A DNA stretch of 64,000 bases from Microbacterium keratanolyticum (GCF_016907255.1 NZ_JAFBBQ010000001.1:2480001-2544000); one strand, 5' to 3'. Shown: positions 10,133-18,988, counted from the first letter of the stretch. A program made the numbers and translations. The notes: generated by a model from the letters alone, not told the origin.

Positions 10133-11434
10133 ATGAGAGCACGACGACTGCACACGCGGTTCTTCGCCGCGCTCGGCGTGCTCACCGTCTCGTTCACGCT
10201 GTTCGCCGCGACACCCAGCCCCGCACCGACGATCCCGGACAAGCCGAGCGACCCGACCCGTGCGCAGGAGTACTGGCTCGACGGCGCGCGCATCCGCGAG
10301 GCATGGAAGACGACCCGCGGTGCGGGAGTGACGATCGCGGTCATCGACACGGGGATCGCCCGGGGCCCGGCGGCTTTCGCAGGTGCGGTCACGGACGGGA
10401 CGGATGTCTCGGGCAACGGCTCCGCGGACGGTCGGACGCCACTCGGGCCGATCGACAGCGACCATGGGTCGCGGGTGGCGTCTCTCGCTGCCGGCCGCGG
10501 TGCGCCGGATGGCACCGGCATGATCGGTGTCGCTCCGGAGGCCAATCTGCTCTCGATCTCGCTCGGCTTCGGTGCCTCCGCCACCGTGCCCTTCACCACG
10601 CAGGTGGCCGAGGCGATCATCTGGGCGGTCGACAACGGCGCCGATGTGATCAACCTCTCGTTCACGATGAACACGCTCGGCTGGGATCCCAGTTGGGACA
10701 AGGCGTTCCTGCATGCGTTCGAGAACGACGTGGTCGTCGTTGTCGCCGCCGGGAACCGCGGGAGCGGCACGACTGTGGTCGGCGCGCCCGCCACGATCCC
10801 GGGTGTGCTCACCGTGGGCGGCGTCGACCAGCACGGCACCGCGAGCCAGTCGGCGTCGACACAGGGAATCACGATCGCCGTCTCTGCGCCCAGCGAAGGA
10901 CTGCTGGGCGTGACGGCGGCGGGCACCGTCGAACGCTGGAACGGAACCAGTGGTGCCGCCCCGATCGTGTCGGGCATCGTCGCACTCGTGCGTGCCGCGC
11001 ACCCCGATATGGACGCCGCGAACGTCATAAACCGCGTTATCTCGACGGCGCGGCCCGCTCCTGCGGCGACCAGCGTGCCTGACCCGCTGTACGGATTCGG
11101 TCTCGTCGACGCGGCCGCGGCGGTCAGCGCCGAGGTGCCGACGGTCGAGGAGAATCCGCTGGGAAGTCTCGCTGAATGGGTGCATCTGCACCGTCGGGCC
11201 CCCTCGGAACCGGTTCCCGTGCCGACGTCTGCCCCCGTCGCTCTGCCGCCTGTTCCGCAGGCGGACCAGCCGACGAAAGCCGACAGCCCCCTCATTCCCA
11301 CCCTTGAGACATTGACATATGGCACACTTCCGCTCTTGGCACTCACCGCGGCTGGTATTCTTATAGCGCTTGGCGTCACTGCAGCTGCCCGGCGCATCCG
11401 ATTGGCGCGCGATCGACGCACGTCTGCCCAATGA
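10133..11434 (+). CDS. S8 (subtilisin-family) serine protease, membrane-anchored, mycosin-like
   Basis: 433-residue exported protease. Residues 1-28 look like a signal peptide (RLHTRFFAALGVLTVSFTLF). The catalytic triad is visible: Asp72 in AVIDTGIA, His111 in DSDHGSRVASLAAG and Ser273 in NGTSGAAPIVSG, with oxyanion Asn in VVVAAGNRG near residue 207. A proline-rich linker (about 350-385) leads to one C-terminal transmembrane helix (about 396-416) and a basic tail. That plan matches mycosins of type VII secretion, but no esx, ecc or WXG100 gene is present here, so a housekeeping surface protease is equally possible. Confidence 0.92.
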   Translation: MRARRLHTRFFAALGVLTVSFTLFAATPSPAPTIPDKPSDPTRAQEYWLDGARIREAWKTTRGAGVTIAVIDTGIARGPAAFAGAVTDGTDVSGNGSADGRTPLGPIDSDHGSRVASLAAGRGAPDGTGMIGVAPEANLLSISLGFGASATVPFTTQVAEAIIWAVDNGADVINLSFTMNTLGWDPSWDKAFLHAFENDVVVVVAAGNRGSGTTVVGAPATIPGVLTVGGVDQHGTASQSASTQGITIAVSAPSEGLLGVTAAGTVERWNGTSGAAPIVSGIVALVRAAHPDMDAANVINRVISTARPAPAATSVPDPLYGFGLVDAAAAVSAEVPTVEENPLGSLAEWVHLHRRAPSEPVPVPTSAPVALPPVPQADQPTKADSPLIPTLETLTYGTLPLLALTAAGILIALGVTAAARRIRLARDRRTSAQ

Positions 11435-11454
11435 CGACGAGGAGTTGTCCCCCT

Positions 11455-12981
11455 GTGCCCAAGATTCTGATTGTCGGTGGCGGCTACGCGGGCTTCTACA
11501 CGGCTTGGAAGCTCGAGAAGCACCTTCGCAAGGGTGAAGCGGAAGTCACGATGGTTGACCCGCTCCCGTACATGACGTACCAGCCCTTCCTGCCCGAGGT
11601 GGCCGCGGGGTCTATCGAGGCTCGCCACGCGGTCGTCGCACACCGTCGTCACCTCAAGCGCACCAACGTCATTACGGCGAAGGTCACCGGCATCGATCAC
11701 GCCAACAAGGTGGCGACGATCACGCCCGAGCTCGGCGAGCCGTACGAGTTCGCGTACGACCAGATCGTCGTGACCGCCGGTGCTGTTTCCCGCACCTTCC
11801 CGATCCCGGGCATCGCAGACAACGCGATCGGTCTCAAGACGATCGAAGAGGCCGTCGCCGTGCGTGACCGTCTCATGTCGAACTTCGACCGCGCAGCGTC
11901 CCTGCCGGCCGGCCCCGAGCGCGACCGCCTGCTGACGGTCGTCGTCGTCGGTGGCGGTTTCGCGGGCATCGAGGCGTTCGCCGAGCTGCGCTCGCTCGCT
12001 TCGGCACTCGTGTCGAAGTACCCGCAGCTGAGCTTCGATGACACGCACTTCCACCTCATCGAGGCGATGGGGCGCATCATGCCCGAGGTGTCGCTGCCGA
12101 CGAGCGAGTGGGTTCTCAAGGACCTCGCGAAGCGCGGCGCATTCGTGCACCTCGACACGCAGGTCACGGGAGCGGTCGACGGCAACGTCGAGCTCTCGAC
12201 CGGCGAGGTCATCCCCACCGATCTCATCGTGTGGACCGCCGGTGTCATGGCGAACCCGACGGTCGTCCGCGGTGGCGACCTTCCCGTGGAAGAGCGTGGT
12301 CGCATCGCGACGCGCGCCGACCTGCGTGTCGGTACCGCTGAGGCTCCCGTCGAGGGTGCCTGGGCCGCGGGTGACATCTCGGCTGTTCCCGACCTCACCG
12401 GTGGCGGTGTCGGCGGCTACTGCGTTCCGAACGCTCAGCACGCGGTGCGCCAGGCCAAGCTCCTGGCGAAGAACCTCGTCGCCGTCCTTCGCGGTGAGGA
12501 GCCCAAGGAGTACTTCCACAAGAACCTCGGTGCTGTCGCAGGCCTCGGTCTCTACAACGGCGTCTTCCAGTCCGGCAAGATCGCGCTCAAGGGCTTCGTC
12601 GCCTGGATCGCACACCGCGGCTACCACGGCCTGGCGATGCCGTCGTGGGAGCGCAAGTTCCGCGTGCTGTGGGGCTGGTGGAACAACCTGTGGCTCGGCC
12701 GCGACCTCGTGAACCTGCAGACCGTGCAGAACCCGCGTTACGTCTTCGAGGAGTTCGCTGCGCGCCCGCGTCCGGCCGTCACCACCGAGACCGTGAAGAC
12801 GGTCGAGGCGAAGCCGGTCGAGAAGGCTGCCGCTCCGGTCGCCGACAAGGCGACGAAGAAGCCGGCCGCCAAGGCCGCTGCGGCCAAGCCCGCGACGGCC
12901 AAGACCGCCGCTGCGAAGCCCGCGACCGCGAAGGCTCCGGCTGCGAAGAAGCCTGCGGCCAAGAAGGTCGCTGCGAAGTAG
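11455..12981 (+). CDS. ndh: Type II NADH dehydrogenase (NDH-2) with Lys/Ala-rich tail
   Basis: 508-residue flavoprotein of the non-proton-pumping NADH:quinone oxidoreductase family, acting at the inner face of the membrane. The FAD-binding ILIVGGGYAGFYTAWKLE opens the protein; VVVVGGGFAGIEAFAEL near residue 165 binds NADH; AAGDISAVPDL near residue 306 is the second FAD contact; the C-terminal part (WGWWNNLWLGRDLVNLQ) is the amphipathic membrane-docking region. About 65 further residues are a tail of repeated AAKPATAK/AAKKPAAKK units, like histone H1. I start at GTG 11455, 10 bases after GAGGAG; the gene overlaps nothing after this correction. Confidence 0.93.
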   Translation: MPKILIVGGGYAGFYTAWKLEKHLRKGEAEVTMVDPLPYMTYQPFLPEVAAGSIEARHAVVAHRRHLKRTNVITAKVTGIDHANKVATITPELGEPYEFAYDQIVVTAGAVSRTFPIPGIADNAIGLKTIEEAVAVRDRLMSNFDRAASLPAGPERDRLLTVVVVGGGFAGIEAFAELRSLASALVSKYPQLSFDDTHFHLIEAMGRIMPEVSLPTSEWVLKDLAKRGAFVHLDTQVTGAVDGNVELSTGEVIPTDLIVWTAGVMANPTVVRGGDLPVEERGRIATRADLRVGTAEAPVEGAWAAGDISAVPDLTGGGVGGYCVPNAQHAVRQAKLLAKNLVAVLRGEEPKEYFHKNLGAVAGLGLYNGVFQSGKIALKGFVAWIAHRGYHGLAMPSWERKFRVLWGWWNNLWLGRDLVNLQTVQNPRYVFEEFAARPRPAVTTETVKTVEAKPVEKAAAPVADKATKKPAAKAAAAKPATAKTAAAKPATAKAPAAKKPAAKKVAAK

Positions 12982-12996
12982 CATCCGCTGATGCTG

Positions 12997-13032
12997 TGAA
13001 GGGCTCGCACTCCTCGGAGTGCGAGCCCTTCA
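12997..13032. terminator. Intrinsic terminator hairpin after ndh
   Basis: A perfect 17-bp inverted repeat, left arm 12997-13013 and right arm 13016-13032, around TGAAGGGCTCGCACTCC. It has only two central bases, so the tip will open to a small loop. It ends 9 bases before the tRNA 3' end and lies between two convergent transcripts (ndh on plus, tRNA on minus), so it may stop both. No long T tract follows, as is common for actinobacterial hairpins. Confidence 0.75.
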
Positions 13033-13041
13033 TCGTCACAG

Positions 13042-13114
13042 TGCCCCCACTGGGACTCGAACCCAGACTGAAGCGATTTTAAGTCGCCTGCCTCTGCCAT
13101 TGGGCTATGGGGGC
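13042..13114 (-). tRNA. tRNA with anticodon UAA (Leu, UUA codon), class I shape with short variable loop
   Basis: 73-base cloverleaf on the minus strand: acceptor GCCCCCA/TGGGGGC (7 perfect pairs), T8, A14, A15, G18G19, anticodon stem GGCGA/TCGCT, loop CTTAAAA giving anticodon UAA, a five-base variable loop TCAGT, T arm CTGGG-TTCGAGT-CCCAG, and discriminator A73. CCA is not encoded. The anticodon reads the leucine codon UUA, and A73 with A14 fits leucine identity. Normal bacterial leucine tRNAs are class II with a long variable arm, so the five-base variable loop is unusual. UUA is a very rare codon in such GC-rich genomes. Confidence 0.9.
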
Positions 13115-13167
13115 GCACCGGCTAGCCTATCGAGCGATCCGACGGCATCAGGCCGTAGGGTGGGGGA

Positions 13168-14430
13168 GTGCTCGACCTCACCGCCGACCAGAGCCACACC
13201 GATCACGGCCGCTCCGGTGCCCCACGTCCTGACCGACATGCCTGGGATGATCCTGCCCGCTGGTGGCCTCGTCTCACAGCCGCCACGGGGCATCTGCCCG
13301 CGCCCGTGGCCGTCATCGATCTCGATGCCCTGCGCTTCAACGCCATGGACATGGTCGTGCGCTCGGGCGGGCTGCCACTGCGGGTGGCGACGAAGTCCGT
13401 GCGCGTGCGCAGCGTGATCGACGCGGTGTTGCGCGTTCCCGGATACCAGGGACTGCTCTGCTTCACGCTGGACGAGGCGCTCTGGCTGTCGGAGTGGCAC
13501 GACGACATCGTGCTCGGATACCCGACGGCCGATCGCGCGGGTCTCGCCCGACTCATGGCGGATGAGCAGGCGGCGAGCCGGATCACGCTGATGATCGACA
13601 GCCTGGAGCAGCTGGATTTCATCGACGAGATCGTTCCCCCGCAGCAACGACCGCGATTGCGCGTTGCGATCGACGCGGATGCGTCATGGCGTTCCGCCGC
13701 ACTCGGTCACATCGGCGTCTACCGCTCGCCTCTGCATTCGGTTGCGGACGTGGCGGCCTTCGCGCGAAAGCTCACCGAGCGTGAGGGCTTCCAACTCGTG
13801 GGCGTCCAGATGTACGAGGCGCAGATCGCCGGTCAGGGCGACCAGACCGGAGCATCCGATGCGCTCATCCGTTTCGTGCAGTCGCGCTCGAAAGAGGAAC
13901 TGCGCGAGCGTCGTGCCGGGATCGTGCAGGCGCTGACCGCGCTCGTGCCGCTGGAGTTCATCAACGGCGGGGGCACCGGCTCGCTCGAGTACACCGGCGC
14001 CGACGAGGTGCTGACCGAGGCGAGCGCGGGCAGTGGGCTCCTCGCCGGTCACCTCTTCGACGGATATCGTTCGTTCCAGCCGGCCCCAGCGACGGCGTTC
14101 GCCTTCGACGTCGTGCGCCGACCGGCATCCGACATCGCGACCGTGCTGGGAGGCGGTTGGATCGCGTCCGGACCGGCCGAGACATCGCGTCAGCCGAGGC
14201 CCGTGTGGCCAGCAGGGCTGCGCACGATGCCGCGGGAAGCGGCCGGAGAGGTGCAGACACCGCTGCAGGGAGCATCGGCGGCGGACCTGAGGGTGGGAGA
14301 TCGCACCTGGTGGCGGCACGCCAAGAGCGGGGAACCCGCCGAGCGGATCACGCACTACCACCTGATCGACGGTTCGGAGATCGTCGATGAGCTGTTGACG
14401 TATCGCGGTGAGGGAAAGGCGTTTCTATGA
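13168..14430 (+). CDS. PLP-dependent amino acid deaminase/aldolase (DSD1/D-threonine-aldolase type)
   Basis: 420-residue fold-III PLP enzyme like D-threonine aldolase and D-serine dehydratase. The PLP-binding lysine is in PLRVATKSVRVRSV (about residue 76), shortly after VAVIDLDALRFNAMDMV. The middle forms the alanine-racemase-like barrel (RLRVAIDADASWR near residue 160; EFINGGGTGSLEY near residue 260), and the last 100 residues the beta domain with a metal-site-like HYHLID. The substrate is uncertain. A TAGGGT -10 box at 13156-13161 lies 6 bases before the GTG start. It overlaps the oxidase gene by ATGA, so the two proteins are made together. Confidence 0.85.
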   Translation: MLDLTADQSHTDHGRSGAPRPDRHAWDDPARWWPRLTAATGHLPAPVAVIDLDALRFNAMDMVVRSGGLPLRVATKSVRVRSVIDAVLRVPGYQGLLCFTLDEALWLSEWHDDIVLGYPTADRAGLARLMADEQAASRITLMIDSLEQLDFIDEIVPPQQRPRLRVAIDADASWRSAALGHIGVYRSPLHSVADVAAFARKLTEREGFQLVGVQMYEAQIAGQGDQTGASDALIRFVQSRSKEELRERRAGIVQALTALVPLEFINGGGTGSLEYTGADEVLTEASAGSGLLAGHLFDGYRSFQPAPATAFAFDVVRRPASDIATVLGGGWIASGPAETSRQPRPVWPAGLRTMPREAAGEVQTPLQGASAADLRVGDRTWWRHAKSGEPAERITHYHLIDGSEIVDELLTYRGEGKAFL

Positions 14431-15740
14431 CGCAGATCGGCGGAACCTGGCAGAACTGGGGCCGCTCGGCGTCGGTGCGCCCGCAGCGGGTGGAGCGTCC
14501 CCGGAGCCCCGAGGGCGTCCAGCGTGCCGTGGTGGCCGCAGCCGCGCAGGGCCTGCGGATCAAAGCGGTCGGCGCAGGGCACAGCTTCACCGGGATCGCG
14601 GTCGCGCCCGACGTGCTGCTGGAACTCGATGAACTGCAGGGGCTGTCGCGGGTTGATGAGCAACGCGGACGGGTCACCCTCCTAGCCGGAACGCGTCTGC
14701 ATCGCATCCCCGCGCTGCTCGCCCCGTACGGTCTGGCCATGGAGAACCTCGGCGACATCGACCGGCAGTCGATCGCCGGGGCGATCTCGACCGGCACGCA
14801 CGGCACCGGGGCCGGGTTCGGTGGCATCTCGACGCAGGTCGTCGGGGCGACGCTCATCACGGCGGCGGGCGACTTTCTCACGATCGACGAGACCCAGAAC
14901 GCCGAACTGCTGCCGGCGGTGGCGCTCGGGCTCGGAGCGCTCGGGATCCTGGTCGACGTCACACTGCAGTGCGTCCCCGCGTTCGTCATGCATGCGATCG
15001 ATCAGCCGGCGCCGCTCGACGACGTGCTCGCAACGCTGAATGATCGTGTGGCGGCATCTGATCATTTCGAGTTCTACTGGTTCCCGCACACCGAGGTCGC
15101 CCTGACCAAGCGTCAGGACCGGCTCCCGGAATCGACTGTTCGCGCACCGCTCCCGGTCGTCGGCAAGTGGGTGGATGAGACGTTGCTGTCCAACGGAATC
15201 TACCGCGCGGTCTGCGCAGCAGGGGTGGTGGTCCCCGCCATCACGCCTGCGTTCAGCCGCCTTGCCGTGAAGCTCACAGGAGACCGCGAGTACACCGACC
15301 ATTCGCATCGGGTTTTCACACAGCACCGGAACGTCCGGTTCCGCGAGATGGAGTACGCGCTGCCGGTGGAGAACGTGGTCCCCGCGTTTCGAGCGGTGCA
15401 GGCCCTCATCCGGAAGCACGGATGGCGGATCGAGTTCCCGATCGAAGTTCGCTTCGCGAAGAGCGATGACATCTGGCTGTCGACGGCCCACGGCCGCGAG
15501 AGCGCATACATCGCTGTGCACCGCTACTGGCGGCACGATCCCCGGGCGTACTTCGATGCCGTCGAGCAGGTCATGCTCGAGCACGGCGGACGTCCGCACT
15601 GGGGCAAGCTGCATTCGATCGGCGCATCTGAACTTCGCGGGCGCTATCCGCGCTTTGATGATTTCGTCGCGCTGCGGGACCGGATGGATCCGGAGCGCCG
15701 CTTTGGAAACCGCTACCTCACTCGTGTCCTGGGTGAGTAG
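14427..15740 (+). CDS. FAD-linked D-arabinono-1,4-lactone oxidase family protein
   Basis: 437-residue oxidase of the vanillyl-alcohol-oxidase superfamily. The N-terminal PCMH FAD domain includes KAVGAGHSFTGIA (residues 46-58), where the histidine is the usual covalent FAD attachment site, then AGAISTGTHGTGAGFGGIST near residue 112. The C-terminal ALO domain ends with RPHWGKLHSI and PERRFGNRYL, matching sugar-lactone oxidases. The likely reaction is oxidation of an aldonolactone or sugar alcohol to product and hydrogen peroxide. It is translationally coupled to the upstream PLP aldolase, a pairing seen in other actinobacteria; the shared pathway is not known. Confidence 0.9.
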   Translation: MTQIGGTWQNWGRSASVRPQRVERPRSPEGVQRAVVAAAAQGLRIKAVGAGHSFTGIAVAPDVLLELDELQGLSRVDEQRGRVTLLAGTRLHRIPALLAPYGLAMENLGDIDRQSIAGAISTGTHGTGAGFGGISTQVVGATLITAAGDFLTIDETQNAELLPAVALGLGALGILVDVTLQCVPAFVMHAIDQPAPLDDVLATLNDRVAASDHFEFYWFPHTEVALTKRQDRLPESTVRAPLPVVGKWVDETLLSNGIYRAVCAAGVVVPAITPAFSRLAVKLTGDREYTDHSHRVFTQHRNVRFREMEYALPVENVVPAFRAVQALIRKHGWRIEFPIEVRFAKSDDIWLSTAHGRESAYIAVHRYWRHDPRAYFDAVEQVMLEHGGRPHWGKLHSIGASELRGRYPRFDDFVALRDRMDPERRFGNRYLTRVLGE

Positions 15741-15824
15741 CGGGCGGACACTGCAACTTCGCAGACGCCATGCAGGGTGTCCGCATAGGATGAAGCAACT
15801 GAGGTGAAAGGGGGGTCGCCCCAC

Positions 15825-16403
15825 ATGGAGGCGCTCATTCCGGTAGTCGTCGTCGTCGGCGTTTTGGTAGTTTTGGTCGCCGCACTCGGGATCTACCTGT
15901 GGTCGACGTACAACGCACTCGTCCAGCTCAACGTGCGCGTTGACGAAGCATGGAGCGGCATCACGGTGCAGCTGAAGCGCCGTGCCGACCTCATCCCCAA
16001 CCTCATCGACACCGTCAAGGGCTACGCGGCTCACGAGAAGGCCGTGTTCGAGAACGTCACCCGTGCGCGGGCAGAGACGCTCAACGCAGCAGGTCCCGCA
16101 GAGGCGGGCGTTGCTGAGGGGCACCTTCAGCAGGCGATGCGCAGCCTCTTCGCCGTCGCCGAAGCCTACCCGCAGCTCCAGGCGAGCCAGAACTTCCTGC
16201 AGTTGCAGCACGCGCTCGTCGACACCGAAGACAAGATCCAGGCTTCGCGTCGGTTCTACAACGGCGGCGTGCGCGAGCTCAACACCAAGATCAAGGTGTT
16301 CCCGAACAACCTGTTCGCACGACGCCTCGGCTTCACCGAGCGCGAGTTCTTCGAGGTCGCCGATGCGGCGGCGATCGCAGAGCCGCCTCGCGTGCAGTTC
16401 TGA
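15825..16403 (+). CDS. LemA-family protein
   Basis: 192-residue membrane-anchored protein. An N-terminal transmembrane helix (residues about 4-25) precedes the LemA four-helix domain with the diagnostic stretches YNALVQLNVRVDEAWSGITV and LIPNLIDTVKGYAAHEK (residues about 28-70) and the C-terminal YNGGVRELNTKIKVFPNNLF. LemA proteins are conserved but poorly understood, probably facing the cell exterior. The ATG at 15825 has AAAGGGGGG about 10 bases upstream; the in-frame GTG at 15804 precedes that site and was rejected. No TPM-domain partner, frequent beside lemA, is present. Confidence 0.93.
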   Translation: MEALIPVVVVVGVLVVLVAALGIYLWSTYNALVQLNVRVDEAWSGITVQLKRRADLIPNLIDTVKGYAAHEKAVFENVTRARAETLNAAGPAEAGVAEGHLQQAMRSLFAVAEAYPQLQASQNFLQLQHALVDTEDKIQASRRFYNGGVRELNTKIKVFPNNLFARRLGFTEREFFEVADAAAIAEPPRVQF

Positions 16404-16412
16404 GCGAGATCT

Positions 16413-17729
16413 TCACTTCACGCGCCCCGTGGCTTCGGCCGCGGGGCGCGTTGCTGTCTCAGGAAGGGCGCGCTCGGCACGCGGATGCTCGTGCCGAGCG
16501 AAGGATCCGAGATGCGCGGTGTGGCCGTCCAGCATGCGGGCGAGATCGTCTGCAGCGTCGCCCCACCGCGACACCGACACATGCTCCAGCTGCTGCCAGC
16601 GTGCGGCGGTGAGCAGCTCGGTGGCGATCGCGGGCGCGTCCGTGGCGGGTTTCGCGCTCGGCTCCCACCACGCAGACTGCACCTGCAGCGTCGAGGTCGC
16701 GCGATCCGCCTTCAGGTCGACGCGGGCGACGATGCGGTCGCCGACGAGAACCGGAAGCGAGTAGTAGCCGTAGCGTCGCAGATGTGCGGGAACGTAGATC
16801 TCGATGCGGTAGTCGAGTCCGTAGAGCCGCAGCGCTCGCTCTCGGAACCACACGACGGGGTCGAACGGAGAGAGCACGCTCGCTGCATCGATGCGCCGGG
16901 GGAGGGCCGCGTCTCTGTGGCGCCAGGCGGGGAGTGGGCGTCCGCCCTTCTCCCACCCGCGAACGACGGTCGGAATGAGCGTTCCCTCGTCGGTGAGGTC
17001 GCGCAGCGCCTGCTGTACCAGCGGACGGTCTTTGATGCGGTAGTAGTCGGCGAGGTCGCTCTGCGTAGCCACCCCCAGGGAGCGCGCGGCACGCTGAACG
17101 AGCTCGCGGATCGCGTCAGCGCGGGGCACGGGTGGAGTCTGCGCCGCAGACGGGATCACATCCGCCGCGAGCGCGTAGCGACGTTCGAAACCCTGTCGTC
17201 CAGCGATCGCCACCTCGCCGATGCGCCAGAGGTGCTCGAGCGCGTGCTTGACCTCATCCCAGTCCCACCAGGGGCCGCGGTTCTTCGGGGCGTCACCGCG
17301 AATGTCGACCGGCCGCGAGGGGCCGCGCGCAGCCAGTTCGTCGCGCACCCACGCGAGCGTGCGTGCGTTGTCGCCTTCGAGCCAGGCGTGGCCGTAGCGC
17401 CGCCGATAGTCCTGCATGCGGAAGTCCCAGAGCGCCCAGTCTGCAACGGGAACGAACGTCGCCTCGTGTGCGAGGTACTCGACGTAACGCCCTCCGCCGG
17501 ACAGGAACGTGCGGTCGAGCAGCGACGGATCGTATGCGCCCAGACGGGCATAGAGCGGCATGTAGTGTGCGCGTGCGAAGACGTTGACCGAGTCGATCTG
17601 CAGGACACCGAGCCGGTGCATCGCGGTGTGCAGGTGTCGCACCTGAGGTGCGGGGGGACGGCGGCGGGAGAACCCTTGGGCGCCCAGAGTCATGCGCCGC
17701 GCCTCTGCGGCTGAGAGAGAATCCGTCAC
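16413..17729 (-). CDS. YcaQ/AlkX-family winged-helix DNA glycosylase-like protein
   Basis: 438-residue protein of the winged-helix YcaQ family (formerly DUF1006). Characterised members (E. coli YcaQ, Streptomyces AlkZ) are DNA glycosylases that unhook interstrand crosslinks. Typical segments are LGVLQIDSVNVFARAHYMPL (residues about 43-62), a start of the conserved core, DWALWDFRMQDYRRRYGHA near residue 107 and LSPFDPVVWFRERALRLYGL near residue 288, plus LRRYGYYSLPVLVGDRIVAR near residue 318. The GTG start lies 6 bases downstream of a TACGCT -10 box, implying a leaderless message. A role in crosslink repair is inferred from family membership. Confidence 0.88.
   Translation of the reverse strand: MTDSLSAAEARRMTLGAQGFSRRRPPAPQVRHLHTAMHRLGVLQIDSVNVFARAHYMPLYARLGAYDPSLLDRTFLSGGGRYVEYLAHEATFVPVADWALWDFRMQDYRRRYGHAWLEGDNARTLAWVRDELAARGPSRPVDIRGDAPKNRGPWWDWDEVKHALEHLWRIGEVAIAGRQGFERRYALAADVIPSAAQTPPVPRADAIRELVQRAARSLGVATQSDLADYYRIKDRPLVQQALRDLTDEGTLIPTVVRGWEKGGRPLPAWRHRDAALPRRIDAASVLSPFDPVVWFRERALRLYGLDYRIEIYVPAHLRRYGYYSLPVLVGDRIVARVDLKADRATSTLQVQSAWWEPSAKPATDAPAIATELLTAARWQQLEHVSVSRWGDAADDLARMLDGHTAHLGSFARHEHPRAERALPETATRPAAEATGRVK
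16420..16451. terminator. UUCG-capped terminator hairpin between lemA and the convergent gene
   Basis: The arms ACGCGCCCCG (16420-16429) and CGGGGCGCGT (16442-16451) continue inward through a T-G pair and GGC/GCC to a C(UUCG)G tetraloop, giving a stem of about 14 pairs. It starts 17 bases after the lemA stop. It lies inside the last codons of the convergent winged-helix gene, so only lemA could be terminated cleanly by it. The UUCG tetraloop makes it very stable. Confidence 0.65.
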
Positions 17730-17812
17730 GTCGTCAGCGTATCGAGTACCTCGGACACCGCTCCGCCGACGACGGATGAAATGTCGCCCTCCTCGCGCCC
17801 TAAACTGAGGTG

Positions 17813-18988
17813 ATGACAGAAGAGAATCGTCCTCGCGTGCGTGATCTCTTCCGCATGCGCACCGTCTCCGGCGAAGTCGAGCAGTCGCTTCCTTCAGGGC
17901 TTCGCATCGCCACGGCCTACGCCTGGCGGCTCCTGATCATCGCCGCCGCGATCGGCGTCGTCATCTGGCTGGTGATCCAGCTCAAGTATCTGGTGATTCC
18001 GCTCCTGATCGGCCTGCTCATCGCCGCACTGCTGTGGCCCGCATTCGAGGCGCTGCAACGTCGACGCGTACCCAAGTGGCTTGCGATCGTGATCGTGGTG
18101 GTGGGAACCATCGCCATCGTCGCCGGACTCCTCTGGCTCGTGATCTGGCAGATCGTGCAGCAGGCGGACGACGTGCGCACGCGCACCGTGCAGGCGCTGG
18201 ATGAGTTCCAGAACTTCCTTGTCACGGGCCCGCTTCAGCTGTCCGCAGAAGAGATCCAGGGCTACATCGAGCAGGGGCTGGCGCTTCTCCAAGAACAGGC
18301 GCAGCTGTTGTGGAGCGGGGCCCTTGCGATCGGGTCCACCTTCGGACACGTCGTCACCGGCGGCCTGCTGGCTCTGTTCATTCTGCTCTGCATCCTCGCG
18401 GATGGTGCCGGAATCTGGCGGTGGACGGTACGTCTCTTCCCCCGCGACGCGCGCCCCGCGATCGACTCCGCAGCACGCAACGGCTGGCGCACCGTCGTGA
18501 ACTACGCACGCACCCAGATGCTCGTCGCCACGATCGATGCGGTCGGCATCGGACTCGGCGCGTTCCTTCTCGGAGTCCCGCTGGCGATCCCCGTCGCCGT
18601 CCTCGTCTTCCTCGGCTCCTTCGTGCCCATCGTCGGTGCCGTGCTCACCGGAACGCTCGCCGTGTTCCTCGCACTCGTCTACAACGGACCATGGATCGCC
18701 CTGTGGATGCTGGTCGTCGTCCTCGGCGTGCAGCAGCTCGAGGGCCACGTCCTGCAGCCCATCCTCATGGGCTCGGCCGTGAAGGTGCACCCACTCGCCG
18801 TCGTCCTCGTCGTCGCCGGCGGTGCGATGATCGCCGGTATTCCCGGCGCGCTGTTCGCCGTGCCTCTCGCCGCGTTCGTGAATGTCGTCGCCGTCACCCT
18901 CAGCAGTGGCGCCTGGCGTACCGGAGCCCCACCGCCTGGGGACCTCATCTGGAGCACCGTGCCGCGCACGAGAAAGGACGCTCGTTGA
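17813..18988 (+). CDS. AI-2E-family transporter
   Basis: 391-residue membrane protein of the TqsA/AI-2E family, with about eight hydrophobic segments arranged as two N-terminal helices, an amphipathic soluble stretch (about 115-165) and a C-terminal helical block containing GVPLAIPVAVLVFLGSFVPI and a VQQLEGHVLQPILMG motif near residue 305, the most diagnostic part. Members export diverse small molecules or ions. The ATG at 17813 is chosen because the -10 box TAAACT (17801-17806) ends 6 bases before it. The stop overlaps the TTG start of ilvA, so transporter and threonine deaminase are coupled. Confidence 0.9.
   Translation: MTEENRPRVRDLFRMRTVSGEVEQSLPSGLRIATAYAWRLLIIAAAIGVVIWLVIQLKYLVIPLLIGLLIAALLWPAFEALQRRRVPKWLAIVIVVVGTIAIVAGLLWLVIWQIVQQADDVRTRTVQALDEFQNFLVTGPLQLSAEEIQGYIEQGLALLQEQAQLLWSGALAIGSTFGHVVTGGLLALFILLCILADGAGIWRWTVRLFPRDARPAIDSAARNGWRTVVNYARTQMLVATIDAVGIGLGAFLLGVPLAIPVAVLVFLGSFVPIVGAVLTGTLAVFLALVYNGPWIALWMLVVVLGVQQLEGHVLQPILMGSAVKVHPLAVVLVVAGGAMIAGIPGALFAVPLAAFVNVVAVTLSSGAWRTGAPPPGDLIWSTVPRTRKDAR

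Noticed and set aside
10133..11434. Mycosin protease as part of a type VII secretion system
   Set aside because: Domain order fits mycosin, but no esx, ecc or WXG100 genes are in the surrounding sequence.
9826..12984. A very long open frame on the minus strand (over 1000 codons) opposite DUF501, the subtilase and ndh
   Set aside because: It lies wholly opposite three well-supported genes, has low-complexity Arg/Gly/Ser content and no domain. High GC makes stop codons scarce on the opposite strand.
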